Below, piece by piece: positions 8,003-15,844 of a DNA stretch of 24,405 nt; positions within the stretch are counted from its first letter, which is position 1; each line of letters opens with the position of its first letter. The notes beneath the pieces were generated by a model. The model had not been told where the DNA came from. It saw only the letters and a program-made list of their open reading frames with translations, and did no database searches. The stretch spans positions 1 through 24,405 of the forward strand of contig JAUILO010000013.1 of the NCBI GenBank assembly GCA_030432775.1. Reading direction: 5' to 3'. This DNA comes from Alphaproteobacteria bacterium (GTDB lineage: Bacteria > Pseudomonadota > Alphaproteobacteria > Micavibrionales > Micavibrionaceae). A program made the translations under genes and the position numbers.

Positions 8003-8026
8003 GCAAAAACACAAAAAGCGTCGCCC
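8003..8026. repeat. 24-bp direct repeat, right copy
   Basis: Matches 2701-2724 at 23 of 24 positions (one A/G difference) in direct orientation. It lies between the adhesin stop and the truncated kinase, whose recognisable coding sequence begins at about 8056. Confidence 0.6.
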
Positions 8027-8076
8027 CAACTTTTGAGTTATGTCATCTCTTTTAGGAAAGGGAAGATCCGTCAAGA

Positions 8077-9258
8077 TTGCAACAGATATTGAACAACTTA
8101 ATAAATAACGCAATCAAATTTACTGAAAAAGGAAGCGTTTCAATTTCTGTATCCGGCACGCAAAATAGCAAAGGTATATTCGCACTCAACATTGCCGTCT
8201 CTGATACGGGTATCGGTATTGAGAAAGAAAAACAAGCCGTCGTTTTTGAAAAATTCAAACAAGCGGACAGCTCAACGGCGCGCAAATACGGTGGAACGGG
8301 TTTAGGACTATCAATCACGAAAGACTTAACCGAGCTTATGAACGGCCATGTAGGCATTGAGAGCGAAAAAGGAAAAGGGACGACTTTTACTATCAACATC
8401 CCTGCCGTTATTGCGAAGAGCGAAGAATACCCTGTTCAAACAGGATCTGATAATACGTTCGAAATCCAAAAAGATGCAAAAATCCTTATCGTTGACGATC
8501 ACCCTGTGAACTTACTGTTTCTTCGAAAAACATTATTGAAAATAGGTTTTGAAAATATAACGGAGGCAAGTAACGGTACACAGGCACTGAACCTTTTTAC
8601 CCGCAATAATTACAATGTCATCATTTTGGACTGCCAAATGCCTGAAATGGATGGCTTTGAAGTGGCAAAACAAATTCGGTTGATACAACACCCCGACAAA
8701 ATTCCGGTTATAATTGCGGCAACTGCAGACGCAATGAAGGGCGCAGAGGAGAGATGTATTGCGGCAGGTATGGATGATTACATTAGTAAACCAATAGAAA
8801 AAGAGAAATTGTTAGCAATGCTGAAGACATGGATACCAAATAAAAAAACCAAGATTTCTAAAGATGCTCAAAATAAGGAAATCAAAATCCACGAGAGTAA
8901 AACATCAAAACTTAACAATGATGATGACATTATTAATTGGACACATTTAAATGATTTCACAGATGGCGATAAGGAAATTGAAAATCAAATATTAGGTGTC
9001 TTTCTCAGCAACTTGCGTCAAGATATAGCCGAGCTGCATAAAGCATTTAGGCGTAAAGATTATAAGGCATGGGAATCGTCTGTTCACAAAATATACGGCG
9101 CGTGTTCTAACGTTGGAGTACATAAGTTAGCAGCAATAGCCGATGAAGGGCAGGAGCTAAATGATTCAGACGTAGAAAAAATAATTATGGTTCACAAGAA
9201 TGTCTTATCAGAATACCAACGCACTATTATATATTTAGAAAACCGAGGAATCACCTAA
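8077..9258 (+). CDS. 5'-truncated hybrid histidine kinase: HATPase, receiver and HPt domains
   Basis: Recognisable kinase sequence starts at about 8056 with EREDPSRLQQ, directly after an in-frame TAG (8053-8055). The only early start codon is TTG 8077. The product would be 393 residues. It begins with the HATPase N box (NNLINNAIKF), then G1 DTGIGIEKE, F box FEKFKQ and G2 GGTGLGLSI. A receiver domain covers about residues 133-255, with acidic pair D140/D141, phosphoacceptor D185 and K238. A C-terminal HPt domain has its histidine at H337 (SSVHKIYGACSNVG). The sensor input and the HisKA dimerisation/phosphoacceptor helix are missing, so it cannot act as a normal kinase. The receiver and HPt keep their key residues and could still pass phosphate if translated. 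The break is about 30 bases after the 24-bp direct repeat, suggesting recombination. AGGAAAGGG precedes the TTG, about 14 bases away. It may be a pseudogene. Confidence 0.75.
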   Translation: MQQILNNLINNAIKFTEKGSVSISVSGTQNSKGIFALNIAVSDTGIGIEKEKQAVVFEKFKQADSSTARKYGGTGLGLSITKDLTELMNGHVGIESEKGKGTTFTINIPAVIAKSEEYPVQTGSDNTFEIQKDAKILIVDDHPVNLLFLRKTLLKIGFENITEASNGTQALNLFTRNNYNVIILDCQMPEMDGFEVAKQIRLIQHPDKIPVIIAATADAMKGAEERCIAAGMDDYISKPIEKEKLLAMLKTWIPNKKTKISKDAQNKEIKIHESKTSKLNNDDDIINWTHLNDFTDGDKEIENQILGVFLSNLRQDIAELHKAFRRKDYKAWESSVHKIYGACSNVGVHKLAAIADEGQELNDSDVEKIIMVHKNVLSEYQRTIIYLENRGIT

Positions 9259-9356
9259 ATTAAATAAGGTTCGAACCGCATCTTTTAAAACCAACGAAAT
9301 AAAGACCCGGCATTCCAGAAGAGGAACAAGAGCCAAAAAGCATAGCCCAAAGCCTC

Positions 9357-9944
9357 TTAATCTTGATCAACATCACGCAATAATTTTATCATCTCAGGCA
9401 CATTATAGCTCTCGTAATACATTCCTTGAACGACATCATTTTTGTCATAAAAAACATAGATATGCCAAGGCTTAGAATAAGCTAAAGTACCTCTGTGATG
9501 ATAAAAATAAAAGGATTCCGCATCTTTTTGTAAATCAAAAAACTCCTTTTCATATTTCAAATAATCAGGAAATTCTTTGACCCATTTTTTATCTACAGAG
9601 GAAACTCCGTCTTTCATTAAAATTCTTTCAATCTCTTTTTTGTTCTTAGCCATTTCATAAACTTGGATTAGAGCTCCAATCCGTTCATAAAAATTCATAT
9701 ATGAATCATAGTTAAAGTTCACAACATCTGACGGTTTCTCAGTTAACTGTAGTACCAGCTCTTCTTTTGCTCCTATTATTTTTTTGAATTCATGGTCCAA
9801 ACACTGAGCATATGCATGAAAACCGGAGTTTGAGAAAATGTTGATGTCTTTATTTGATTTTACTGTATACAGAAATAATCCAACAGGTATGCTGGCCAAG
9901 GTATATACGCAAAACAGTATCGTATAAAAAAGAATTTTCTTCAT
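9357..9944 (-). CDS. Hypothetical membrane-anchored or exported protein
   Basis: This 195-residue protein is not recognised. Residues 1-29 (MKKILFYTILFCVYTLASIP onward) form a hydrophobic N-terminal segment after two lysines, either an uncleaved anchor or a signal peptide without a clear cleavage site. The rest is charged and rich in aromatic residues (YYFYHH-type and GMYYESY segments). There is one Cys in the mature part and no catalytic motif that I can see. It is markedly AT-rich. The ribosome-binding site is weak (AGG about 14 bases before ATG). It is divergent from the TRIC-type channel gene, with 125 bases between the starts, and is not in an operon. Confidence 0.6.
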   Translation of the reverse strand: MKKILFYTILFCVYTLASIPVGLFLYTVKSNKDINIFSNSGFHAYAQCLDHEFKKIIGAKEELVLQLTEKPSDVVNFNYDSYMNFYERIGALIQVYEMAKNKKEIERILMKDGVSSVDKKWVKEFPDYLKYEKEFFDLQKDAESFYFYHHRGTLAYSKPWHIYVFYDKNDVVQGMYYESYNVPEMIKLLRDVDQD

Positions 9945-9971
9945 AGCTTGGTATGCCTATTTTTCGTAAAT

Positions 9972-10000
9972 TTGAACGCTCATTATAATTACATTATTGT
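9972..10000 (+). promoter_or_regulatory. Candidate promoter for the TRIC-type channel gene
   Basis: TTGAAC (9972-9977), 17 bases, TATTGT (9995-10000). This predicts a start near 10007 and a leader of about 60 bases before the ATG at 10070. Confidence 0.4.
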
Positions 10001-10069
10001 TTCTGCAAACTATGCTATAACACGGTTGTTGTAATAAGCTTTCACAAAATATGAAATAAGGTCGCGTTA

Positions 10070-10699
10070 ATGCCCATAGACATTTTCTTTGTTGCATCTC
10101 TTCTTGGCAGTTTAGCTTTTGCGCTTAGTGGTTTTTTGATCGGTGTACGTAAACAGCTTGATTACATGGGAATTTTTATCGTCTCAATGTTAACCGCAAA
10201 TGGGGGAGGCGCATTACGTGATGTTTTGGTCAGCCGTACACCAACCGTTTTATCTGACCCGAATGCTTTCTTTCTTGTTTGTATTGTAATAGTTTTAGCA
10301 ACACTTCTAAAATTGCACCATAAAACCAACATCGAAAATCATACACTGATTATGCTTTGTGACGCTATCGGGCTCGTAGCATTTAGCGTTACAGGAACCC
10401 TCATAGGGATTGAGGCCGGTTTGCCAATCTTCGGCGTAATGGTTCTGGCTTTTATTACAGCAACGGGCGGTGGAATTATTCGTGACATGCTGGTCAATGA
10501 ACTCCCCAGTTTACTTCGCAGTGATTTCTACGGAACAATATCACTATTGGTTGCGGCAACAATATATTCTTTGCATTACTATGATTTAGCAAATGACACG
10601 ACAATTACAATTGTCTTTGTTTCAGCATTAATTTTACGCATCATAGCCTATAAAATGAAATGGAAGCTCCCACATATTATCCCCACCCCCAAAGAGTAG
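10070..10699 (+). CDS. TRIC-family (UPF0126/YicG-like) inner-membrane channel
   Basis: This 209-residue hydrophobic protein has about six to seven membrane helices in two related halves. Each half carries the family motif: GGGALRD at residues 45-51, then TGGGIIRDML near residues 131-140. These glycine-rich motifs are diagnostic of the prokaryotic TRIC family (formerly UPF0126; YadS/YicG in E. coli), which form trimeric cation-permeable channels. The physiological role in bacteria is unclear; related proteins have been linked to glycine uptake. Length is typical (about 205 residues) and the protein looks intact. AAGG is 8 bases before the ATG. It stands alone between two orphan genes, so context gives no further clue. 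Confidence 0.88.
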   Translation: MPIDIFFVASLLGSLAFALSGFLIGVRKQLDYMGIFIVSMLTANGGGALRDVLVSRTPTVLSDPNAFFLVCIVIVLATLLKLHHKTNIENHTLIMLCDAIGLVAFSVTGTLIGIEAGLPIFGVMVLAFITATGGGIIRDMLVNELPSLLRSDFYGTISLLVAATIYSLHYYDLANDTTITIVFVSALILRIIAYKMKWKLPHIIPTPKE

Positions 10700-10796
10700 A
10701 AACTATAGGGCTATAAACCCTTCTTATAATCGTTATAGGTGTAGATATTATTCAAGATTATAAATTTAAGGTGTTTATTACGTTAAGAGGTTAAGC

Positions 10797-11336
10797 ATGT
10801 ATAAAGTTATAATAATTTTTATATTACTAGGTGGCTTACTTTCTACTCCTACACACATATCTATAGATTATTACACAAATAATTTTGAGAGCTTTGAGGA
10901 TATAAGTTCGGATGCATATGTCTGGGTTTATACCCCTACGGATTTTAGTTACTATATTTATGGTGCTTCTTACATTGAAGAGGCTAATGGAGAGACGGTA
11001 TTTATTTTTGAATCTGATGACACCAACTTTGCAAAGCTGGATGTTAACTCTGCGTTTCTTACCTACAACAATGAAACGATAAAATTGGATAATCTTATTA
11101 ATAGCTTTTCATTTAATGAAGGAGCTTCTAAAAAAAATTCTGTAAATGTAACTTTTTTGATTCCAGAGGAAGTTTATAGTATTGCAGAGAGCTTTCAGAT
11201 TGAAATAAAGGGTAAAATATTAGGCAAAGATGAAAGCGTTCACGATTTTTTGTATAGAAAAGACATAATAAAAAATAATAAAAGTTTTTCAATTCCTTTT
11301 ATATCTCATCTTTACAATCAGTTGACACTAACTTGA
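10797..11336 (+). CDS. Hypothetical exported protein
   Basis: This 179-residue protein is not recognised. An N-terminal signal peptide is likely (MYKVIIIFILLGGLLSTPTH; the hydrophobic core is residues 4-15). The mature part is rich in S, N, F and Y and alternates in a way that suggests a beta-rich fold. It has no cysteines and no catalytic motif. The ribosome-binding site is good (AAGAGG, 6 bases before ATG). Base composition is very AT-rich compared with the efflux operon and resembles the orphan genes at 9357-9944 and 14534-15190. A terminator follows, and the IS6 remnant begins 78 bases downstream. Confidence 0.6.
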   Translation: MYKVIIIFILLGGLLSTPTHISIDYYTNNFESFEDISSDAYVWVYTPTDFSYYIYGASYIEEANGETVFIFESDDTNFAKLDVNSAFLTYNNETIKLDNLINSFSFNEGASKKNSVNVTFLIPEEVYSIAESFQIEIKGKILGKDESVHDFLYRKDIIKNNKSFSIPFISHLYNQLTLT

Positions 11337-11353
11337 TGGAACATACTTATCAC

Positions 11354-11382
11354 AAAAGGGCTGTTTTATGGCCCTTCTGTTA
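11354..11382 (+). terminator. Probable terminator after the exported orphan protein
   Basis: AAGGGC (11356-11361) and GCCCTT (11371-11376) form a 6-bp stem around TGTTTTATG, followed by CTGTT. The T tract is poor, so efficiency is uncertain. Confidence 0.5.
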
Positions 11383-11413
11383 ACCACCAAAAAAACTCCA
11401 ATATAATGTATAG

Positions 11414-11870
11414 GGTTCTGTCGCAAAGCTTAACGGAAGAAGGTTTTCGCGGCATTTACATCACGCCTCTTCGTTAGAAGACAGTCGATTGTTGCACCGT
11501 ATTTGTCAACAGCGCGGTAAAGATAGAGCCACTTTCCTTTGATCTTGATGTAAGGCTCATCCATCCGCCATCTACGGTGAACAGGGCGTTTGAACCTTCT
11601 GGATTTCTGCTCCAGCAGCGGTGCAAAGTGAAGCACCCACCTATTTAATGTCGCATGATCAATCTCAAAACCGCGCTCTTTCATCATTTCTTCGATGTTA
11701 CGCTAGCTCAGCGCATAAAGTACGTGCCAACGCACGGCTTGAAGAATGATAGATTTGGGATAGTGGCGACTGGGGAATGAAATCATAGAAATATACCTGT
11801 AGGAAAAAACAGGGAGGATAACCCACAATCTCTAACGTTCTCTTAAATCCTTAAACTTTGCGACAGAACC
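11414..11870 (-). mobile_element. IS6-family element with internal deletion, both ends intact
   Basis: Perfect 15-bp terminal inverted repeats GGTTCTGTCGCAAAG (11414-11428) and its complement (11856-11870) enclose 457 bp, about half the usual 0.8 kb. The transposase remnant lies on the minus strand. Its coding sequence stops at NAAKTFFR and runs straight into the terminal repeat, so the second half of the gene is deleted. Flanks ATGTATAG and ATAGAAAG are not an 8-bp target duplication. Confidence 0.85.
11430..11786 (-). pseudogene. IS6-family transposase remnant
   Basis: Reading from ATG 11786, the product matches the start of the intact transposase at 13749-14447 (MISFPSRHYPKSIILQAVRW versus MISFSGRHYPKSIILQAVRW). 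A TAG at 11703-11705 replaces the codon for Y28 in the intact copy. The frame then continues as ERGFEIDHATLNRWVLHFAP. It keeps the first catalytic Asp (MDEPYIKIKGKW) but ends at residue 119, before the second Asp and the Glu. It therefore has both a nonsense mutation and a C-terminal deletion and cannot make an active enzyme. Confidence 0.9.
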
Positions 11871-11919
11871 ATAGAAAGTATCTGGTTTTCATTATTATCT
11901 CTTCTTCTTTGGTTTTCTG

Positions 11920-13599
11920 TTACGGGCAAGCTACGCCGTTGATGGTAAGTGTGGAGTCAGTGATTGTGCCGTTATTCACACAATTTGCGACAGTGACATT
12001 TGTTGCGGTAATCGCGCCTGATGTAAAGCGTGCTATAAAGCTATCATGTTGGTATACAACATTGACATTATCGACAGTAACATTATCAAATGACAAATTC
12101 TGTTGGCTGCCGGGCGGTACCAATAAATTAGAATGTATCGCAAAGTTAGCATTTTTAATTGTAGAAGTCTTGATGCTGAGATCATTGTATGCATCCAGAA
12201 AAATCCCGTGTCCGGCCCCGCCATTGACTGAATCTATGATAATCCCGTCCAGCTCAATATTGTCGGAGTCGCCTACATGGATACCATTTCTTCCTGTGTT
12301 TTGGATTGTAAGGTTTTTGAGTTTCTGATCATCGTTTGCTATACGCACCCCATCATTTCCGCCCTGTATCGTCAGGTTTTGTAACCGATTTGACTCCTGC
12401 TGCAAGCGGATTACATCAAGCCCCGCATTCGTGCCGTTTATAACGGGACGAGAGCCAGGTAGAGTCAAAGAAGCGGTTGTGCCGCTTGTTCCTGCAACTG
12501 TAATCGTTGCGCCACCTCCAATAAGGGCTTGTTCTGTTTGTGTTGTGATTGTTGATCCTGTATTGATTGTTCCTGCGCTTCCATCAATCACGATCAATGA
12601 ATTTGCGCCCGCCGCGGTGACATCAGCCGCAATATTGCCTGTTGCATCAATTGTGGTGAAGCTGCTGACTTTTGTTCCGTTATCAAGCTCGAATGTCGCG
12701 GCTTCTGTGTTGAGGAGGTCGCCTTGCTGTTCACCGCTGACGATATCAACATCACGGATGATGCGGGTTGTCATACGTTGATCCAGTTTGGATAGATTGC
12801 GGCTAGGTGTTTTATCACCGCCGCCAAACGCGCTGAACGGCATACGTAAACGTGCAATACCAAATGTCTGTCCGCCGCGCACATCATCGGTCTGGCTTTC
12901 CAGACCCGCGGTAAAACGCATACCATTATCAAAATTCTTGCTTAGCTCAATCCGTCCGCGCGGGCCCGTCACATCCTCATACCCACTGGCATCAAAATGA
13001 TACCCACCGGCATAAGCCCAAACTTCCCAGTTTTCCGGAAGGTAAAAGCCTTTACCAACCTCAATATCAACGCCTGGGAGGGCACGCTCTTTCGGCGCGC
13101 CGTAGCTTTGAATTTGAAAATTACCGGCATTCATCGACGCCGTGCTTGTGGCGCTGCCGACATCTTCTTCGGTGCTTTCGGGGATATAGCCATTAATGCG
13201 GAATTCCAAATCTTCACTCATTGCTTCCACGCCAATTGTCGCCTGATGGAAGGTATTATCATTGCCCGAATTACGGCGGTCATAAAACGCATAGCCACCT
13301 AAAATCCAGTTATTGTTGATTTGCCGGCGGTACCCTAAACCAAGGTTAATTTCCTCGCTGTCTTTATTATCGAACTTACCGCGAATATCAGTAAACAGCA
13401 TCGATGTGTCATCTTGCCAAACGGGGATGAAAACGCTGCCCTCGCCGATGGAGCGTTCATTGCTGATCTTGCCCTCGGCCTCAATATGACCTTCCCATTT
13501 AGGCGCATCTTGCGCGAGGGATGGGGTGCTCATCTGAAGCGCCATAAGGCATGTCGTTGTATAAAGGATGGTGTTTTTTAATTGATATCCGATGTTCAT
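11920..13599 (-). CDS. Inverse autotransporter (intimin/invasin-type beta-barrel) with beta-helical passenger
   Basis: This is a 559-residue outer-membrane adhesin. Residues 1-30 are a signal peptide (cleavage likely after STPSLAQ or nearby). Residues about 35-275 match the inverse autotransporter beta-domain: NLGLGYRRQINNNWILGGY then AFYDRR, repeated amphipathic strands, and GKGFYLPENWEVWAYAGGYH. After a short linker, residues about 290-559 form a passenger rich in T, N, I and G. Its NLTIQGGNDGVRI and NIELDGIIIDSV patterns are typical of a right-handed beta-helix (pectate-lyase-like). It ends in NGVACP, with a second Cys near NVTVANCVNNG that may pair with it. In this family the N-terminal barrel exports the C-terminal passenger to the surface. 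There is no LysM domain. The gene lies alone between two IS6-family elements and is richer in GC than its orphan neighbours, suggesting separate arrival. Confidence 0.85.
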   Translation of the reverse strand: MNIGYQLKNTILYTTTCLMALQMSTPSLAQDAPKWEGHIEAEGKISNERSIGEGSVFIPVWQDDTSMLFTDIRGKFDNKDSEEINLGLGYRRQINNNWILGGYAFYDRRNSGNDNTFHQATIGVEAMSEDLEFRINGYIPESTEEDVGSATSTASMNAGNFQIQSYGAPKERALPGVDIEVGKGFYLPENWEVWAYAGGYHFDASGYEDVTGPRGRIELSKNFDNGMRFTAGLESQTDDVRGGQTFGIARLRMPFSAFGGGDKTPSRNLSKLDQRMTTRIIRDVDIVSGEQQGDLLNTEAATFELDNGTKVSSFTTIDATGNIAADVTAAGANSLIVIDGSAGTINTGSTITTQTEQALIGGGATITVAGTSGTTASLTLPGSRPVINGTNAGLDVIRLQQESNRLQNLTIQGGNDGVRIANDDQKLKNLTIQNTGRNGIHVGDSDNIELDGIIIDSVNGGAGHGIFLDAYNDLSIKTSTIKNANFAIHSNLLVPPGSQQNLSFDNVTVDNVNVVYQHDSFIARFTSGAITATNVTVANCVNNGTITDSTLTINGVACP

Positions 13600-13683
13600 T
13601 AATGCGCCCCTACAGCTTTTTTTAATTTTCAGTATGTTTTAGTAGCACAACCGTCCCTATTATTTAAAGGGTGTAGTTTATCG

Positions 13684-14500
13684 GGTAGTGTCTCAAACGT
13701 GAAGAGTTTTTGATATAGTCGTGTTTTCTCTAGTTTTCGGATCCTCCTATGATCTCGTTCTCCGGCCGTCACTATCCTAAATCTATCATTCTTCAAGCGG
13801 TTCGTTGGTATGTGTCTTATGCTTTGAGCTATCGGAACATCGAAGAAATGATGAAAGAGCGCGGATTTATGATTGATCATGCGACGTTGAACAGGTGGGT
13901 GCTGCACTTCGCGCCGCTCCTAGAGCAGAAATCCCGTAAGTTTAAACGGCCTGTGCATCGTAGTTGGCGTATGGATGAGACCTATATCAAGATTAAGGGA
14001 AAGTGGCGTTATCTGTATCGCGCGGTTGATAAATATGGTGCGACAGTAGATTTCATGGTGACGAAGAAGCGAGACGTTAATGCCGCTAAAGCCTTCTTCC
14101 GCAAGGCGTTGAAGGGGCATCGTATGCCATACCGCGTCAATATTGATAAGAGCGGCGCCAACAAAGCAGCTTTAGAGCATTTCAACAAGCCCGGATGGTT
14201 CACAGGCAAGAAGAACTATATTCTCAGCCAGGCCAAATATCTAAACAATATCGTTGAACAGGATCATCACCATATTAAGCATATCACGACGGCCATGGGA
14301 TGTTTCAGGAAAATGCACACTGCCGCGCGGACGCTCGCGGGCATAGAGCTCATGAATATGATTAAGAAACAACAACTCAAATTTACCAAATATATAGATC
14401 AGAACCTCACGCCGGCACAGCAATTCTATCGCCTGGCGAGCATCTAGATTTTGGAGTAGGGCGGTCTCTTGTGTCTTTAGTTAAACTTTGCGACACTACC
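13684..14500 (+). mobile_element. IS6-family insertion sequence, full length
   Basis: The left end is GGTAGTGTCTCAAAC (13684) and the right end is the complement of GGTAGTGTCGCAAAG (14486-14500), matching at 13 of 15 bases. Length is 817 bp, typical for IS6. The single transposase gene fills it. Flanks GTTTATCG and GTATTTGG are not a matching 8-bp duplication. The ends differ from those of the 457-bp copy (GGTTCTG), so the two elements are related but distinct. Confidence 0.88.
13749..14447 (+). CDS. IS6-family DDE transposase
   Basis: This 232-residue enzyme catalyses replicative transposition of the element at 13684-14500. Catalytic residues are visible as D76 (WRMDETYIKIKG), D133 (NIDKSGANKAAL) and E170 (NNIVEQDHHHIK), in the order expected for the IS6/IS26 family. 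The N-terminus (GRHYPKSIILQAVRWYVSY then LSYRNIEEMM) carries the family helix-turn-helix region. Length is normal and no stop or frameshift is seen, so it is probably active. No good ribosome-binding site precedes the ATG, which is common for these elements. Transcription runs opposite to the inverse autotransporter and to the 457-bp remnant. Confidence 0.93.
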   Translation: MISFSGRHYPKSIILQAVRWYVSYALSYRNIEEMMKERGFMIDHATLNRWVLHFAPLLEQKSRKFKRPVHRSWRMDETYIKIKGKWRYLYRAVDKYGATVDFMVTKKRDVNAAKAFFRKALKGHRMPYRVNIDKSGANKAALEHFNKPGWFTGKKNYILSQAKYLNNIVEQDHHHIKHITTAMGCFRKMHTAARTLAGIELMNMIKKQQLKFTKYIDQNLTPAQQFYRLASI

Positions 14501-14533
14501 GTATTTGGAGATAACTTAAAAAAAGGAATGCCC

Positions 14534-15190
14534 ATGTGTCATAAATTAATATTTTTATTGTCTATGTTTCTATTTATTAAACCAGCCTATTCAGTAGAAA
14601 ATTATAGCATATGGGATTTAGAAGTAGAGTTTAGTTATTCTGATGTTGTAGCCAAACCTCACGAACAGGTATTTGAAATGAAATTGTGCAATCAAAAAGG
14701 AGGATCAATAGATATTGTAGACTACTTAGGTGATCAAAAGCCAAATTATAAAGTGACTTTGGAATTCAAAGATAAACGCGGCGATGTGTTTTTTCAAGAA
14801 GATGCTTTAAGTAAGGTTATTTCAGTTTCTAATGAAAGTAATTTTAATGGTTTAATATCTTTAAATAAAGGTGACTGCAAATTGTATAAGCATCAATTAA
14901 TATTTTTTGCTGCCCCATTGTATTTGAAAAGAATATATCAGCATATGGGGCAGAACTTTGATGTGAACGTTAATTCTTTAGGAGATCTTTTAACTCTTGC
15001 AGATTTAGAATCTTTTTCACCTACTTCTTTTAGGATTCATGTAACTTTTTTTGATGTTATTAGTAGTACAGCTAAACAAGGAACACATTTTCAAAGTGGT
15101 TGGTTTAATATAAAGTCAGATTTTCTTGATAGCATTAAAAATAAATTTAAGGATAGCCTAAACAGTGATAATGTATCTTATGGGAAATAA
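14534..15190 (+). CDS. Hypothetical exported protein
   Basis: This 218-residue protein is not recognised. I chose ATG 14534 because AAGGA lies 6 bases upstream and the product then begins with a clear signal peptide (MCHKLIFLLSMFLFIKPAYS, cleavage likely after AYS). The frame is open back to GTG 14471, but that lies inside the terminal repeat of the IS6 element and is unlikely to be used. The mature part is rich in F, S, D and L, with two cysteines (KLCNQKGG and GDCKLYKHQ) that might form a disulphide. It is very AT-rich. The IS6 end lies 33 bases upstream, so its original promoter may have been displaced. A hairpin follows the stop codon. Confidence 0.6.
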   Translation: MCHKLIFLLSMFLFIKPAYSVENYSIWDLEVEFSYSDVVAKPHEQVFEMKLCNQKGGSIDIVDYLGDQKPNYKVTLEFKDKRGDVFFQEDALSKVISVSNESNFNGLISLNKGDCKLYKHQLIFFAAPLYLKRIYQHMGQNFDVNVNSLGDLLTLADLESFSPTSFRIHVTFFDVISSTAKQGTHFQSGWFNIKSDFLDSIKNKFKDSLNSDNVSYGK

Positions 15191-15213
15191 GTATTTCCTA
15201 TAATAAATACTTA
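15188..15213. terminator. AT-rich hairpin between converging genes
   Basis: TAAGTATTT (15188-15196) pairs with AAATACTTA (15205-15213) around CCTATAAT. It overlaps the stop codons of both converging genes (14534-15190 plus, 15211-15819 minus) and may serve as a weak two-way terminator. Confidence 0.4.
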
Positions 15214-15819
15214 TGCCGAAATATTCATTATATCCAGAATACCGCTTTTCATCTCATCTTTTAGTGAAGATAGTGAATTATTAATTCTCGCCATCACTAA
15301 ACAACCTATTATAAAATTATGAATTCTGGCAGCCACAATTTCGACATCGATATCTTTTGCGACGATCCCCTCTGCTGCCATATCTCGTAAAGCGGATTGA
15401 TGATACATTTCATATCGCTTCATAATATCCTGAATAGTGTCGCGTAAGTTTTGATCTTGCCCTGATATTTCAACACCTATTGTTACCGGCAGCACGCCAC
15501 ATACCCGACCACAATTATCTGACATGTTTTTTTGAACGTCATACACCAAATCAATAAACCGGAAGTACCTCTCTTTTGGACTAATGGAAGCAGAAAATAC
15601 CTCATCGAGTTTTGGCCTGAACTCTTCATAGTGATCTTCGAGCGCAGCTATCCCCAAATCTGATTTCGAAGAAAAATAGTAATAAAAACTGCCTTTTTGA
15701 ACATTTGCATATTTGCATATCATATCCACACCGACCTGGTGATAGTTTTGCTTCCACATCAAATACTTAGCTGCATCAATCAGCTTATCTTTAGATGAAA
15801 ACTTACATCTTTTTGACAT
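15211..15819 (-). CDS. TetR-family transcriptional regulator (last gene of the efflux operon)
   Basis: This 202-residue protein has a TetR-type DNA-binding domain at residues about 8-55. The helix-turn-helix (VGVDMICKYANVQKGSFYYYF then SSKSDL) fits the family pattern well. The C-terminal ligand domain includes CGRVCGVLPVTIGVEISGQD, resembling regulators of the AcuR/YxaF-like group; the ligand is unknown. AGGGG lies about 6 bases before the ATG. The gene starts 25 bases after the stop of the outer-membrane channel gene, same strand, so it is probably co-transcribed with the efflux genes and may form a feedback loop. It is not a close relative of the other TetR protein at 21686-22300. Confidence 0.88.
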   Translation of the reverse strand: MSKRCKFSSKDKLIDAAKYLMWKQNYHQVGVDMICKYANVQKGSFYYYFSSKSDLGIAALEDHYEEFRPKLDEVFSASISPKERYFRFIDLVYDVQKNMSDNCGRVCGVLPVTIGVEISGQDQNLRDTIQDIMKRYEMYHQSALRDMAAEGIVAKDIDVEIVAARIHNFIIGCLVMARINNSLSSLKDEMKSGILDIMNISA

Positions 15820-15844
15820 ACAAAACCCCTTTTACCGTGTGTGA

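Noticed and set aside
10706..10722. Short AGGG/CCCT hairpin after the TRIC-type gene as a terminator
   Set aside because: The stem is only 4 bp with a mixed tail; too weak to call.
11406..11878. ATAG on both sides of the 457-bp IS6 derivative as a target duplication
   Set aside because: Only 4 bases match where the family makes 8, and they are positioned differently relative to the 8-bp windows; probably chance.
14471..14533. GTG 14471 as the start of the exported orphan protein
   Set aside because: It lies inside the IS6 terminal repeat and has no ribosome-binding site; ATG 14534 has AAGGA at 6 bases and gives a proper signal peptide.
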